Shown here piece after piece: positions 17,399-30,017 of a stretch of 64,000 nucleotides of DNA. Position numbers and translations under genes: made by a program. This stretch comes from Pirellulaceae bacterium (GTDB taxonomy: Bacteria > Planctomycetota > Planctomycetia > Pirellulales > Pirellulaceae): contig JADYZV010000036.1 in NCBI GenBank assembly GCA_020852965.1, positions 1 through 64,000 of the forward strand, in the 5' to 3' direction. Position 1 is the stretch's first letter; each line of letters starts with the position of its first letter. The notes beneath the pieces are model-generated. The model did no database searches, was not told the DNA's origin, and was given only the letters and a program-made list of their open reading frames with translations.

Positions 17399-18172
17399 TT
17401 AGTTTTTCGAAAAACTCTCTTCGAACGACGTTTCGAAGTTTGCGGGCTGGTTGGTGACGCGTTCCATCAACCAACCGTTGGTATCGAACAGCATGTTGCT
17501 CAATAGATCGTTGCCACACGGGTATTGACGGATGGCAACTTGGAGCGCTGCGCTGTGCATGACAGGCAGGGCTTCGCAGACGTGGGGCACCCCGCAGTTG
17601 GGTGATTCGTCTCCGTACATCCACAACGACGGCAACTGCCGAGCTTCGCTCAAATTCGCTAAAGCCTGCTGTTGGGTCGGGAATTGTCCACAGATGGAAA
17701 CCACACCCGCGAAACGTTGCGGATACCGCAAGGCAATGCGCCAAGCCATGCTGCCACCGCTGCCAAAACCAGCCAAGAAAATTTTATTGCGTGCGATCGA
17801 GAACTGAGAGCAAGCCAACTCGATTGAATCGAATACCAGCTCTTCGGCAATCGCGGTGGAAGCGGTTGAACGCCCCCAACGAAATTGGCAACCCTCTGGA
17901 TCGCAAGCGATGGTCCCACGCGGTGCGCAAGCTACGTAGTTCTGCAAACTCAACTCAGGCATCACCTGCTTGAGTTCATTTTCGGAACTGTGGCAACTGT
18001 GCAGCCATACGATCAGCGGGTAATTGTAACGCGGTTCGTAACGCTCTGGTCCAAACAGGCACACCTGCTGTTCCAAATAAGCTTGTTCCGACGCCATGGA
18101 TAAAGGGCTAGTTTCATGCATTTGTTCGAGTCGACCAATCAGCTCCGCAGAGCTTGGGAGACGGTTTCGCAT
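17399..18172 (-). CDS. alpha/beta hydrolase, esterase/depolymerase-like
   Basis: A 257-residue alpha/beta hydrolase resembling the PHB-depolymerase/phospholipase-carboxylesterase group. It has the oxyanion strand PLIVWLHSCHS, the nucleophile elbow GFGSGGS (Ser near residue 148) and an Asp candidate in LWMYGDESPN. Where the catalytic His is expected, the sequence reads YPCGNDLLSNMLFD, so the His may have been lost or lie elsewhere. No signal peptide is obvious, suggesting a cytosolic protein. It could be an esterase or a non-catalytic relative; the substrate is unknown. Confidence 0.75.
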   Translation of the reverse strand: MRNRLPSSAELIGRLEQMHETSPLSMASEQAYLEQQVCLFGPERYEPRYNYPLIVWLHSCHSSENELKQVMPELSLQNYVACAPRGTIACDPEGCQFRWGRSTASTAIAEELVFDSIELACSQFSIARNKIFLAGFGSGGSMAWRIALRYPQRFAGVVSICGQFPTQQQALANLSEARQLPSLWMYGDESPNCGVPHVCEALPVMHSAALQVAIRQYPCGNDLLSNMLFDTNGWLMERVTNQPANFETSFEESFSKN

Positions 18173-18403
18173 GGGTCGCCAATCTTTAATGGTGGAATGA
18201 AGGAGAAGCTTTTAAGATGAGATGCGTGATTCACCGAAAACTTCCGCGATTTGAATCGCTCTACCTCAACTCTCTGACATGGTTTTTATTCGCCCTGGCC
18301 CTACAAGTCAACGTCAGCGTCTGAACTTCTCGAAATGATCTCGAAATGGGACAGCTCATCTTGCCGGAGTTGACGATTGGTTAGGCGTGCTAGCATTCGA
18401 GAA

Positions 18404-22290
<3,887 letters not shown>

Positions 22291-22419
22291 GGTCAAAACA
22301 TTTTTAAAAACGCAACAGTAGCTGTGACCGCCTGGCCTTAGAATACTAGCCTTTGGCAACGGTAGCTACCAAGTATTGTAAGCGAGTGACCGGCGGAGCG
22401 GTCAGCGACTATGACGTGG

Positions 22420-23565
22420 TTAACCTTTCGGGTCATGAGCGGGGGCACCGACGCCGGCGCCTTGGGGCATGTACTTGCACAATATGATTCCGAGGAAGTA
22501 CAAGCCGACCAACGGAATAAACAAACCAAGCATGCTGTAGATGTCGGCTGGAGTGAGCAACATCGACAGGAAGGCGATCACCAGCACGGCGATACGCCAC
22601 TGAGCAGTGAAGCTATCGACCGATATGATGCCAAAGCGATGCAAGCCCAACATGAGAATCGGCAACTGAAAGGCGACCCCAAATCCAAGAGGCAACATCA
22701 ACGCGAAAGACATGAACTCATTCAGACGCGGTGTGAACTCGACATTCAAGCCCGCTGTGTAGGTCATCAAAAAACCCAACACCAATCGAAAGATAGCGAA
22801 GAACGCCAAGGCGACTCCGGATAAAAACAGCAACAGGCTCAAGGGCAAATACCAAAACACGTAACGTCGTTCGTGCGGATACAGACCGGCGGCCAGGAAC
22901 TGCCAGATGTGCCAAAAAATACCTGGACTGGCAATGACCACTCCGGCTACCAAGCCCGCTTTGAGCCAAACCATAAAGCCTTCAGTAATGGTCAAGGCCA
23001 CCAACTTGCTGGGGATGGGCCTGAAGAGCAAGAATGGCTGCAAACGCTGGAGCTTGGCCAAGTCGATTCCCTGCCAGGGGTTGGGCCGATCGAGTTCTGT
23101 GAAATCAGCTTCGTCCGGCAACGGGGCACTTTCGCCGCCTACCGCTTCTTCATCGGCTGCGGAGTCGGATGCTACGGCCTTAGTTGTAGATGCCTCCGCC
23201 GCAGCCGACTCCAGGGGAGGAACTGCTTGGCTTGGGACCTCCTGCAACGAGTGAGGGTCGATAAATACCCGTTCGGGCATAATCTTATTGAAGTAGATCC
23301 ACCTTGCTAACGCATCGGAGGGTTCTTGGCCATTTGCCTCACGGAATTCTGCTTTGGCCTGCGCGACATAGAAGTCGGTAATGGCCAGTTCCAGCGGACT
23401 CTGGATGTATCTGACGATATCCTCCGCGAAATACAAACCGACGCAGGTCCCCACCCCTACCCAAATAAATGCCTTGACGAGTGCCTTACGGAGCTCTTCC
23501 AAGTGCTCGCCAAAGGACATCGAGCTTTTTTCAAATAAGTCGTCCGCAGGTTGCTTCTTGAGCAT
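22420..23565 (-). CDS. tatC: Sec-independent protein translocase subunit TatC
   Basis: Receptor of the twin-arginine translocase, which exports folded proteins carrying RR signals. The 381-residue protein has the N-terminal signature SFGEHLEELRKAL and six membrane segments typical of TatC. Between segments 1 and 2 there is an insertion of more than 100 residues (about 55-185), acidic and Ala/Ser-rich in its middle (ASDSAADEEAVGGES). Ordinary TatC is about 250 residues. The loop should lie on the trans side of the membrane, as in other planctomycete TatC proteins. Several Tat-type signals occur in this window, though tatA/tatB are not seen. Confidence 0.94.
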   Translation of the reverse strand: MLKKQPADDLFEKSSMSFGEHLEELRKALVKAFIWVGVGTCVGLYFAEDIVRYIQSPLELAITDFYVAQAKAEFREANGQEPSDALARWIYFNKIMPERVFIDPHSLQEVPSQAVPPLESAAAEASTTKAVASDSAADEEAVGGESAPLPDEADFTELDRPNPWQGIDLAKLQRLQPFLLFRPIPSKLVALTITEGFMVWLKAGLVAGVVIASPGIFWHIWQFLAAGLYPHERRYVFWYLPLSLLLFLSGVALAFFAIFRLVLGFLMTYTAGLNVEFTPRLNEFMSFALMLPLGFGVAFQLPILMLGLHRFGIISVDSFTAQWRIAVLVIAFLSMLLTPADIYSMLGLFIPLVGLYFLGIILCKYMPQGAGVGAPAHDPKG

Positions 23566-23601
23566 GCCAAGGCGTTTCTAACAAGGGTCGAAGTTATTCA
23601 G

Positions 23602-23692
23602 TGTAGCAGGCGCAGGCCCGCGTGCCGTAGCCCACCCAAAGCAAGAATCTCACGCTCCGGCGGACGGCACAAGGGATTGCGCCTGCTACTTT
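23602..23692. repeat. palindromic repeat with GTAGCAGGCGCA / TGCGCCTGCTAC arms
   Basis: A 12-bp perfect inverted repeat with outer arms near 23603-23614 and 23680-23691, in the gap between tatC and manA. The right arm belongs to the CCTGCTACTTT family found also at about 17170 and 37290. No T-run typical of terminators follows. Confidence 0.7.
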
Positions 23693-23803
23693 TTCAAAAT
23701 GAAAGGGCTGCTATAGTCTAATCAGTGTTCCCCATTATAGGCAGGTCGGCATGGCCCGCTTTCTCCCCTCTCTTTCCCTTTCATCCAATCCAGGAAATCC
23801 GAC

Positions 23804-24853
23804 GTGATACCTCCCTACCCTCTGCGGCTCGTCCCGCTTTTTCGTGATTATCTATGGGGCGGCCGCAAGCTGCAAACAGTATTGGGAAAGACTCTGCCGG
23901 CCAATGGTGTGTGGGCCGAAAGCTGGGAGATTGTCGACCACCCCGAGCACTCGAGCGCAATCCTCAACGGGCCATTGGCCGACAACACGCTGCACCAGGT
24001 TTGTGAAGCCGATCCCAAGTGGTTGCTGGGAGATCAACCACAAGAAAAAGAGTCCAGCGGGGGATCTGACAACCGTGAAACCAACCCTCGGACGCTGCCG
24101 CTATTGCTCAAATACCTCGATTGCCAACGCGTGCTGAGCGTCCAGGTCCACCCAGACGATCACTATGGACAGCAGATGCTACCGCCCGATCTCGGTAAGA
24201 CGGAGGCGTGGTACATCATTGCCGCCGAACCCGAGTCGGTGCTCTACGCCGGCCTGAAGTTGGGAGTCACGCGAGAAGACCTGCAAGCTGCTCTTGCAGC
24301 GGGCGAAGTCGAGCAGTGCTTGCATCGTATCCACCCTCAAGCGGGCGATTGCGTGTTCATACCAGCCGGAACCGTACACGCGCTCGGTGCCGGACTGCTG
24401 GTCGCCGAGATCCAGCAAGCCTCCAATACCACGTTTCGTTTGTTCGATTGGAATCGGCTCGACGCCGACGGCCAGCCTCGTGCACTACATGTCGAGCAGT
24501 CCTTAGAAGTGATCGATTTTGCAAGTGGCCCCAGGCGCTTGCAGGTAGCTCAGCCCATTGAGCAACTCCCCAGCGGTCAAGTAGTTCGAGAGAGACTGGT
24601 CGAGTGCGATAAATTCTTACTCGATCGCTTGCGGGCCGCGCAAGAGGATGCTGTGACGTTACAGCTCGGCGGCGATGGACGTTGTCACCTAGTGACGGTC
24701 CCAGTCGGTCAAGCCACACTGAGTTGGGGCGACGCTAGTTCACACTCAGAACAATTGGCCACTGGCCAGTCGATATTGCTTCCGGCGGCCTTGTCTGCCG
24801 TGAGTGTGCAGCTCGAACCCGGGACGACCCTACTCGACATGCGCGTCCCGTAA
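23804..24853 (+). CDS. manA: mannose-6-phosphate isomerase, class I
   Basis: Zinc enzyme interconverting mannose 6-phosphate and fructose 6-phosphate. The 349-residue protein shows the cupin landmarks of type I isomerases: LFRDYLWGGRKL, LSVQVHPDD (zinc ligands), GKTEAWYII and FIPAGTVHALGAG. The conserved block QQASNTTFRLFDWNR follows. The start is a GTG at 23804 preceded by AGGA at 9 nt. The length is typical of the short bacterial form. It probably supplies mannose or GDP-mannose precursors. It stands alone and is followed by a tandem repeat. Confidence 0.92.
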   Translation: MIPPYPLRLVPLFRDYLWGGRKLQTVLGKTLPANGVWAESWEIVDHPEHSSAILNGPLADNTLHQVCEADPKWLLGDQPQEKESSGGSDNRETNPRTLPLLLKYLDCQRVLSVQVHPDDHYGQQMLPPDLGKTEAWYIIAAEPESVLYAGLKLGVTREDLQAALAAGEVEQCLHRIHPQAGDCVFIPAGTVHALGAGLLVAEIQQASNTTFRLFDWNRLDADGQPRALHVEQSLEVIDFASGPRRLQVAQPIEQLPSGQVVRERLVECDKFLLDRLRAAQEDAVTLQLGGDGRCHLVTVPVGQATLSWGDASSHSEQLATGQSILLPAALSAVSVQLEPGTTLLDMRVP

Positions 24854-24870
24854 GTTCGCACGGAGTCACG

Positions 24871-25020
24871 CTCCCCGAAGGACTTGCTCCGTTTGCGTGA
24901 TGCTCCCCAATGGACCTGATCCGTTTGCATAATGCTCCCCGATGGACCTGCTTCGTTTGCATAATGCTCCCCAATGGACCTGCTTCGTTTGCGTGATGCT
25001 CCCCGATGGACTTGCTCCAT
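24871..25020. repeat. 32-bp tandem repeat array (about 4.7 copies)
   Basis: Units begin at 24871, 24903, 24935, 24967 and 24999 (last partial), each starting CTCCCCRATGGACYTG and ending TTTGCRTRATG. The copies abut without spacers, differ at a few fixed positions and are not a multiple of three. The array lies between manA and the convergent thioredoxin-protease gene. Confidence 0.9.
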
Positions 25021-25069
25021 CGGAGGCTAAGTTTTGTTGCTAGATGCAGATCGTCAAAACACTCGCGTT

Positions 25070-26827
25070 TCACTTAATCTGCTGTTGGCTCTGCTGCTGG
25101 ATCATTTGCAGTAATTGTTCAGGAGGTGCGTTGATCGTGACCACTTTATCGTGGCCTGCAGAGTCGCGGACGATACAGATGACTTGTCGTGTATTGCTAG
25201 CAGCCATCGGCGCTTCCCCCACAGCGCCTACTTGAGATTGGATTGCGAGAGATTGCTGCGATGCAGAATTTTGTCCACCAGTGACGGATAAGTTGGGAAT
25301 CGAGGCCGATTGGTCGGGCCATTGCAGGTTACCACTGGTTGGCTGTCCTCCGACAGCAGCGGCTGGCACGACTAGTTCTCGACCGAGTTGTTGCGTACTC
25401 GATTGTTGCGAACCCTGTTGCTGCCAACCTTGCGATGGGGATGTGAGCGAAGTGCTAGCGAGCTGTCCTGCTGCGGCAGGCTCGGCGACAGGTTCCCCTT
25501 CGTCGAACAATTCCGAGAGCCCCAAGCGTTCGATTTGCGTGTAGACGACTTCGGCCGACGCGTAAATCCCTTCGTCATCTTCCGCATTGGCTGCGTTGCA
25601 GACGCCGATCAATCGACCTTGCATGTCGAACAGCCCCCCACCGCTACGGCCCATCGATGGGGCGCCGACGATCTCGATATTGTCTGCACCCAAGTAACGA
25701 TTGACACTTTTGATCTGCGTATCGCGACGTGTTGGGTTGGCACCATGGTCGCATCCAAAACTGAATGCGGGTTGCCCTACGCCGATATTCTGCCCGCGCC
25801 CCAAAATGGGAACTGGTTCAATTTGTAGTGGGATGCGGAAGCTAATGAGTCCGATATCCTCCCCTTCCGCTTTGAAGTCGATCAGTTCGCTAGGCAAATT
25901 GACCTCTTGGGCAGTCCCTGGAAATAGGTCGATAGTCAGTTGCGAATGTGGCTTCATTTCGCGGAACAAGTGCCCGCAGGTAAGCACGAGTGCTTCCTGC
26001 CCACGCACGTCGACAATAGTGCCCGTGCCATAAGCGGTCGTATTGGCTTCGTCGACGCGAATGCGCACCGTCGCCGCCGCCGCACGCGAGATCGCTTGCT
26101 CCACGCTCAGCGTTTGGCGCTCCAATGTCGCCCCACGCTCCAATGTGGCCCGACGCTCCAATGTGGCCCGACGCTCCGCCGTCGGAGGAGCTGCTGAATT
26201 CGTCTGTGCTATATTCGTCTGTAAGCCATTCGTCTGCCCTGTGCTCCACTCCGCTATTGCTGCCTGCTGTTCAAACGCCTCGGGCGCTCGACTACCGGCG
26301 CTACTATTGGAAGCCAGCAGTGGAAAACCGCTAAGTTCGGGCGACTGCCCACGCACGATCGCTTGAGGGGCTGCTGGCGGCGCTGCGTGCACATGAGCTG
26401 TCCCACCTGCATGATTGCACGACTCACCAACTCCATGATTGTGCGAGCCACCGCGAGGTGGACCATACTCGACCTGGCTGGATGCAAGCTGGCCGTGAGC
26501 TGCTCCACTTTGATTGCGCGCCGCAGCGCGCTCGACTCGTTCTAAAATGCGTTCATACGATGCCGCGCCCACCATGCGATCAACTTCCTGATCGCGGCAT
26601 AAAATGGCCAAAGTCGGCAGGTTTTCGATGCGAAATTGTTGGACTAATTCTCGTTGACGGTCTACGTCGACGGTTTGGATCGTCCACCCCTCTTGTCGCA
26701 GTTGATGCAACGCGGGTTCAATTTGTTTGCAGGGCTCGCACCAATTCGCAGTAAAATAAACGACGGTGCAGTCGGAGCTTCCACCCACGACGGCGCACAA
26801 CATCGCCGACAGTATCCAGCTTGCCAT
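25070..26827 (-). CDS. thioredoxin-like / trypsin-like serine protease fusion
   Basis: A 585-residue exported protein. An N-terminal hydrophobic signal leads into a thioredoxin domain with active site WCEPC (Cys30, Cys33) and the cis-Pro segment IENLPTLAI. A linker with in-frame ERRATL-type repeats precedes a trypsin-like domain with LTCGHLF (His), EGEDIGLISF (Asp) and GRSGGGLFD (Ser). The C-terminus is Gln-rich. The triad looks complete, so it may both handle thiols and cleave proteins outside the cytoplasm; coupling of the two activities is inference. The ATG at 26827 has GGAAGG upstream; the longer frame needs a TTG start. Confidence 0.85.
   Translation of the reverse strand: MASWILSAMLCAVVGGSSDCTVVYFTANWCEPCKQIEPALHQLRQEGWTIQTVDVDRQRELVQQFRIENLPTLAILCRDQEVDRMVGAASYERILERVERAAARNQSGAAHGQLASSQVEYGPPRGGSHNHGVGESCNHAGGTAHVHAAPPAAPQAIVRGQSPELSGFPLLASNSSAGSRAPEAFEQQAAIAEWSTGQTNGLQTNIAQTNSAAPPTAERRATLERRATLERGATLERQTLSVEQAISRAAAATVRIRVDEANTTAYGTGTIVDVRGQEALVLTCGHLFREMKPHSQLTIDLFPGTAQEVNLPSELIDFKAEGEDIGLISFRIPLQIEPVPILGRGQNIGVGQPAFSFGCDHGANPTRRDTQIKSVNRYLGADNIEIVGAPSMGRSGGGLFDMQGRLIGVCNAANAEDDEGIYASAEVVYTQIERLGLSELFDEGEPVAEPAAAGQLASTSLTSPSQGWQQQGSQQSSTQQLGRELVVPAAAVGGQPTSGNLQWPDQSASIPNLSVTGGQNSASQQSLAIQSQVGAVGEAPMAASNTRQVICIVRDSAGHDKVVTINAPPEQLLQMIQQQSQQQIK
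26133..26190. repeat. 18-bp in-frame repeat resembling the REP element, inside a coding region
   Basis: CTCCAATGTGGCCCGACG-type units follow one another and end in CTCCGCCGTCGG, matching the intergenic palindrome family of this window. Read on the minus strand they encode ERRATL/ERGATL hexapeptides in the linker of the thioredoxin-protease protein. Confidence 0.8.
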
Positions 26828-27190
26828 TGGATTCCTTCCCAAAAGCCGATCAATATTCGAGCGAAAAGTGTCTCAGCCGCGTCCTGCGACCGGTCGGGAG
26901 TGTCGCGGGATATGCCTGTCAACGCAAGATCAGATTGGCATGATGGCAGCTTAGTGCTTTGGTACAACTAGCTTTTCGGATCAGCCGTTTTGGAGCTAGT
27001 AGATAGAATCATTAAGTTCCACTTCCGGGTAAGCCCAACACATTGCGCTGGCGCGCTGCATGCGGAATCCGACGGCGGAGCGTGGGGCCACATTCCAGCA
27101 ATAGCCGAACACTGTGCGCTGGCGCGCTGCGCGGTTCCACGGACTAAACAGGCGTCAATCCGAAAACAAGCAACAGGGTGTAGTCGAACC
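26828..27190. repeat. intergenic region with 16-bp direct repeat and degraded REP
   Basis: No gene in this 363-bp gap. TGCGCTGGCGCGCTGC occurs at 27045-27060 and again at 27115-27130. Between them is a degraded copy of the GC palindrome (GACGGCGGAGCGTGGGGCC, about 27070-27090). Confidence 0.65.
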
Positions 27191-27883
27191 TCACAGCAAG
27201 TCGCGACGCCGGTCGTGCGTGCGCTCGACGCGTTGGGCAGCCCGCCAGGCGGCTATCTGTTGGTGATTGCCCCCCAGTAGAATCTCGGGGACGCTGTGCC
27301 CACGGAATTCGCGGGGGCGGGTGTACTGCGGAAATTCGAGCAGTGCCTCGTCCGAGAACGAATCCTCGACCGCGCTGCGCTCATCGCCCAATACGCTAGG
27401 GACGAGACGAATGGCCGCATCGATAATCGCCATGGCTGCCACTTCGCCTCCGTTGAGCACGAAATCGCCCAAACTAATCTCGCGAGGTTGCAGAATCTCG
27501 ATGACTCGCTGATCAAATCCTTCATAACGACCACACAATAGAATCAACCGACTCGACTCAGCCAACTCGCCGACCAACGATTGTTTGAGTGTCTCCCCCT
27601 GGGGACTCATTAGCAGCAATTGGCCTGGCTCCGGAGCGAGCTTGCGCACCTGTTCGACGCAGTCGACCACTGGCTGAACCTGGATCAACATTCCAGGGCC
27701 GCCGCCGTAGGGGGGCGCGTCGACCTTGTGATGCTTGTCGGTCGACCAATCGCGAAGATTGTGGATATGCACTTCGACTTGCCCACGCTCGATCGCCTTG
27801 GCTAGCAGGCTCTCCCCTAGATAACCAGGAAAGATGGGGGGAAACAGAGTGATGATGTCAAAGCGAATTTTGGGTGACGGCAT
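27191..27883 (-). CDS. trmD: tRNA (guanine-N1)-methyltransferase
   Basis: Methylates G37 next to the anticodon of several tRNAs with S-adenosylmethionine, preventing frameshifting. The 230-residue protein has all family blocks: FDIITLFPPIFPGYL, PPYGGGPGMLIQ, LLMSPQGETL, LCGRYEGFDQRV and the trefoil-knot cofactor site LGDFVLNGGEVAAM. VEDSFSD follows. The length is typical. In many bacteria trmD lies with rpsP, rimM and rplS, but none of these is adjacent here. Divergent from mlaE. Confidence 0.96.
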   Translation of the reverse strand: MPSPKIRFDIITLFPPIFPGYLGESLLAKAIERGQVEVHIHNLRDWSTDKHHKVDAPPYGGGPGMLIQVQPVVDCVEQVRKLAPEPGQLLLMSPQGETLKQSLVGELAESSRLILLCGRYEGFDQRVIEILQPREISLGDFVLNGGEVAAMAIIDAAIRLVPSVLGDERSAVEDSFSDEALLEFPQYTRPREFRGHSVPEILLGGNHQQIAAWRAAQRVERTHDRRRDLL

Positions 27884-28056
27884 TGGGCAAGCAAAAAGAG
27901 TAAGGTATTGAGGCTAATAGAATAGACAGCAAAGTAAAAATGGGACTTTCGATCAAGCCGCAAGGTTTGCGCAGTCGATAAATCTTAACATGGTGTCGGA
28001 ACTGCGTTTTGCGCGGTTAGATAACTAATGCAATTAATAACACATCATAAATACTA

Positions 28057-28123
28057 CCGACGCGGAGCGTCGGGCCACATTGCTAGATAAGTCTGCCGAC
28101 GCGGAGCGTCGGGCCACATTACT
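28057..28123. repeat. two REP-like palindromes upstream of mlaE
   Basis: CCGACGCGGAGCGTCGG, a 7-bp palindrome around GGA, occurs twice (about 28058-28074 and 28098-28114). Each copy is followed by GCCACATT, in direct orientation about 40 bp apart. The second copy ends roughly 20 bp before the TTG start of mlaE, so it may overlap the promoter or leader. Confidence 0.85.
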
Positions 28124-28142
28124 ATAAACGGGAGTTCCACCA

Positions 28143-29024
28143 TTGTCCTCGGTTCCGTCATCGCGGCCGAATAAAATACCAACCACCGAGCTGCCTGGGC
28201 TGCGCGACTCGCTCGTCCGCTGGGTCAGCGATTGGGGTGGATTGGTCGTGGACGCCATGACCACGGTTGGGGACATGGCCATTTTTACCTACCGTGTGTT
28301 CCTGTGGCTATTCACCTCGTGGCCCAGTCGCGGGACGATACTCCCCAACTTCTATCAAGTGGGCGTGCTCAGTCTCCCAGTGGTCGCATTGACTGGCACC
28401 TTCATTGGGATGGTGCTGGCCAATCAGAGCTATGATCAGTTTCGCGATATCGGCTTGGAAAATCAGCTCGGGGCCGTCATCAACATGTCACTCGTGCGAG
28501 AGCTTGGACCGGTGCTGGCGGCCACGATGCTGGCGGGCCGAGTCGGCAGTTCGATGGCCGCCGTGATTGGTACGATGCGTGTCACCGAACAGATTGACGC
28601 GCTGATCAGCATGGGAGCCAATCCCATTCGCTACTTGGTCGTCCCTCGGTTTTTGGCCTGCATTATGTTGATCCCCGCCTTGACGATCATGGCGGACTTC
28701 ATGGGCATCGTGGGGGGCTATTTCTATAGTGTGGTGATGCTCGGCATCGACCACTATCAGTACTTGAACAACAGCCGCCAATTCGTGGGTGGCTGGGACT
28801 TCTTCATGGGCATCTTCAAGAGTTTCTTTTTTGGTGGCACGATTGCGATTGTCAGTTGCTATCGTGGCTTTCATTGCCAAGCGGGAGCGGAAGGAGTCGG
28901 TCGTGCCGCTACAGCCGCCTTCGTCATCAGTTTCGTATTGATTCTTGTGGTCGATTTGATGCTTAACATTTTACTCAATGCGGTGTACACCTCCTTGGGT
29001 TTCGCCGGCAAGAAGATGTTTTAG
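28143..29024 (+). CDS. mlaE: MlaE-family ABC transporter permease
   Basis: Inner-membrane permease of an MCE-type phospholipid transporter, which moves lipids between outer and inner membranes. The 293-residue protein has the MlaE features: an amphipathic N-terminus, a first membrane helix, LTGTFIGMVLANQSYDQF, VRELGPVLAATMLAGRVGSS and the helices to the C-terminus. The coding frame begins at a TTG supported by GGGAG about 8 nt upstream; the next ATG, at 28258, would cut into the domain. First gene of an mlaE-mlaF-mlaD operon. Confidence 0.9.
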   Translation: MSSVPSSRPNKIPTTELPGLRDSLVRWVSDWGGLVVDAMTTVGDMAIFTYRVFLWLFTSWPSRGTILPNFYQVGVLSLPVVALTGTFIGMVLANQSYDQFRDIGLENQLGAVINMSLVRELGPVLAATMLAGRVGSSMAAVIGTMRVTEQIDALISMGANPIRYLVVPRFLACIMLIPALTIMADFMGIVGGYFYSVVMLGIDHYQYLNNSRQFVGGWDFFMGIFKSFFFGGTIAIVSCYRGFHCQAGAEGVGRAATAAFVISFVLILVVDLMLNILLNAVYTSLGFAGKKMF

Positions 29025-29124
29025 ATCATGTGTTGTCACCATCAACCATAGGAATTGCCGTTTTGGCGCTGGCCACGATTCCTGCACCGACTCACTATCG
29101 GGGCCAGCCCCCAGACCGCTCATC

Positions 29125-29988
29125 ATGACTACCACCTATCCAAGTTCGAACACACAAACCGATCGAGCGGGCGATCCGTCGCAGCCGCTGGTGGAACTGC
29201 GCAGCATGACACTGCAGTTTTCCCGACAAACGATCCTCAACAAGATCACCTTGAGCATTCCGCGCGGCCAGACCTTGGTAGTGATTGGCGAGAGCGGCTG
29301 CGGCAAAACGATGTTGCTAAAAACGGTCGTAGGACTGACGCGTCCCAGGTCGGGACAGGTAGTTTACGATGGCGACGACATTCACACACTCAACGATCAC
29401 GACTTGACCAACCTACGCTGCAAGTTCGGTTTTGTGTTTCAGAACGCAGCGTTATTCGACAGCATGACCATCGGCCAAAACATAGCCTTTCCGCTGCAGC
29501 AACATGACTTGGCCCAAGGTCGCGACGTCAACCGCATCGTGTTCGACCGACTGGCCGAAGTTGGCTTGCCCGATAGCGTTGCTGCCAAACGCCCAGCACA
29601 GTTGTCCGGCGGGATGCGAAAACGCGTCGGGCTGGCGCGCGCTTTGGTGCTCGAACCCGAGTTGATGCTGTACGACGAACCAACCACGGGCCTCGACCCC
29701 ATCATGAGCGACGTGATCAACGAACTGATGTTGCGCACCAGCGCCAAACCAGACGTGACAAGTCTGATCATTACTCACGACATGAAAACGGCTTACAAAG
29801 TAGCCGATCGTGTCATCATGTTGTATCCATTTTCACGGTTGGAAAAGGGAGAGGATCAAATCATATTCGATGGAACTCCCCAGGAACTCGAACAGGCTAG
29901 CGACAGACGTGTCCGTCAGTTCGTCAACGGTGAAGCGGGAGAGCGACTGATGGAACTACGGAGCTCGGCGTTGGAAAACTTTGAGTAG
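29125..29988 (+). CDS. mlaF: MlaF-family ABC transporter ATPase
   Basis: ATP-binding subunit of the lipid transporter. The 287 residues contain Walker A GESGCGKT, the Q-loop region FGFVFQNAALFDSMT, signature LSGGMRKRVGLARAL, Walker B LMLYDEPTTGLDP and the switch His in LIITHDM. I chose the ATG at 29125, as the upstream extension is unlike the family and overlaps mlaE in another frame. Gene order mlaE-mlaF-mlaD fixes the assignment over other ABC ATPases. Confidence 0.92.
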   Translation: MTTTYPSSNTQTDRAGDPSQPLVELRSMTLQFSRQTILNKITLSIPRGQTLVVIGESGCGKTMLLKTVVGLTRPRSGQVVYDGDDIHTLNDHDLTNLRCKFGFVFQNAALFDSMTIGQNIAFPLQQHDLAQGRDVNRIVFDRLAEVGLPDSVAAKRPAQLSGGMRKRVGLARALVLEPELMLYDEPTTGLDPIMSDVINELMLRTSAKPDVTSLIITHDMKTAYKVADRVIMLYPFSRLEKGEDQIIFDGTPQELEQASDRRVRQFVNGEAGERLMELRSSALENFE

Positions 29989-30017
29989 CCGTTCTCGGCA
30001 GGTACAAGGAAGCGGAA

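Noticed and set aside
24871-25020. CRISPR array
   Set aside because: The 32-bp units abut one another with no spacers and no cas gene is present in the window.
26043-26366. 107-codon frame on the plus strand inside the protease gene
   Set aside because: It is the antisense reading of the in-frame repeats (SNVARR units); the thioredoxin-protease frame has both domain sets.
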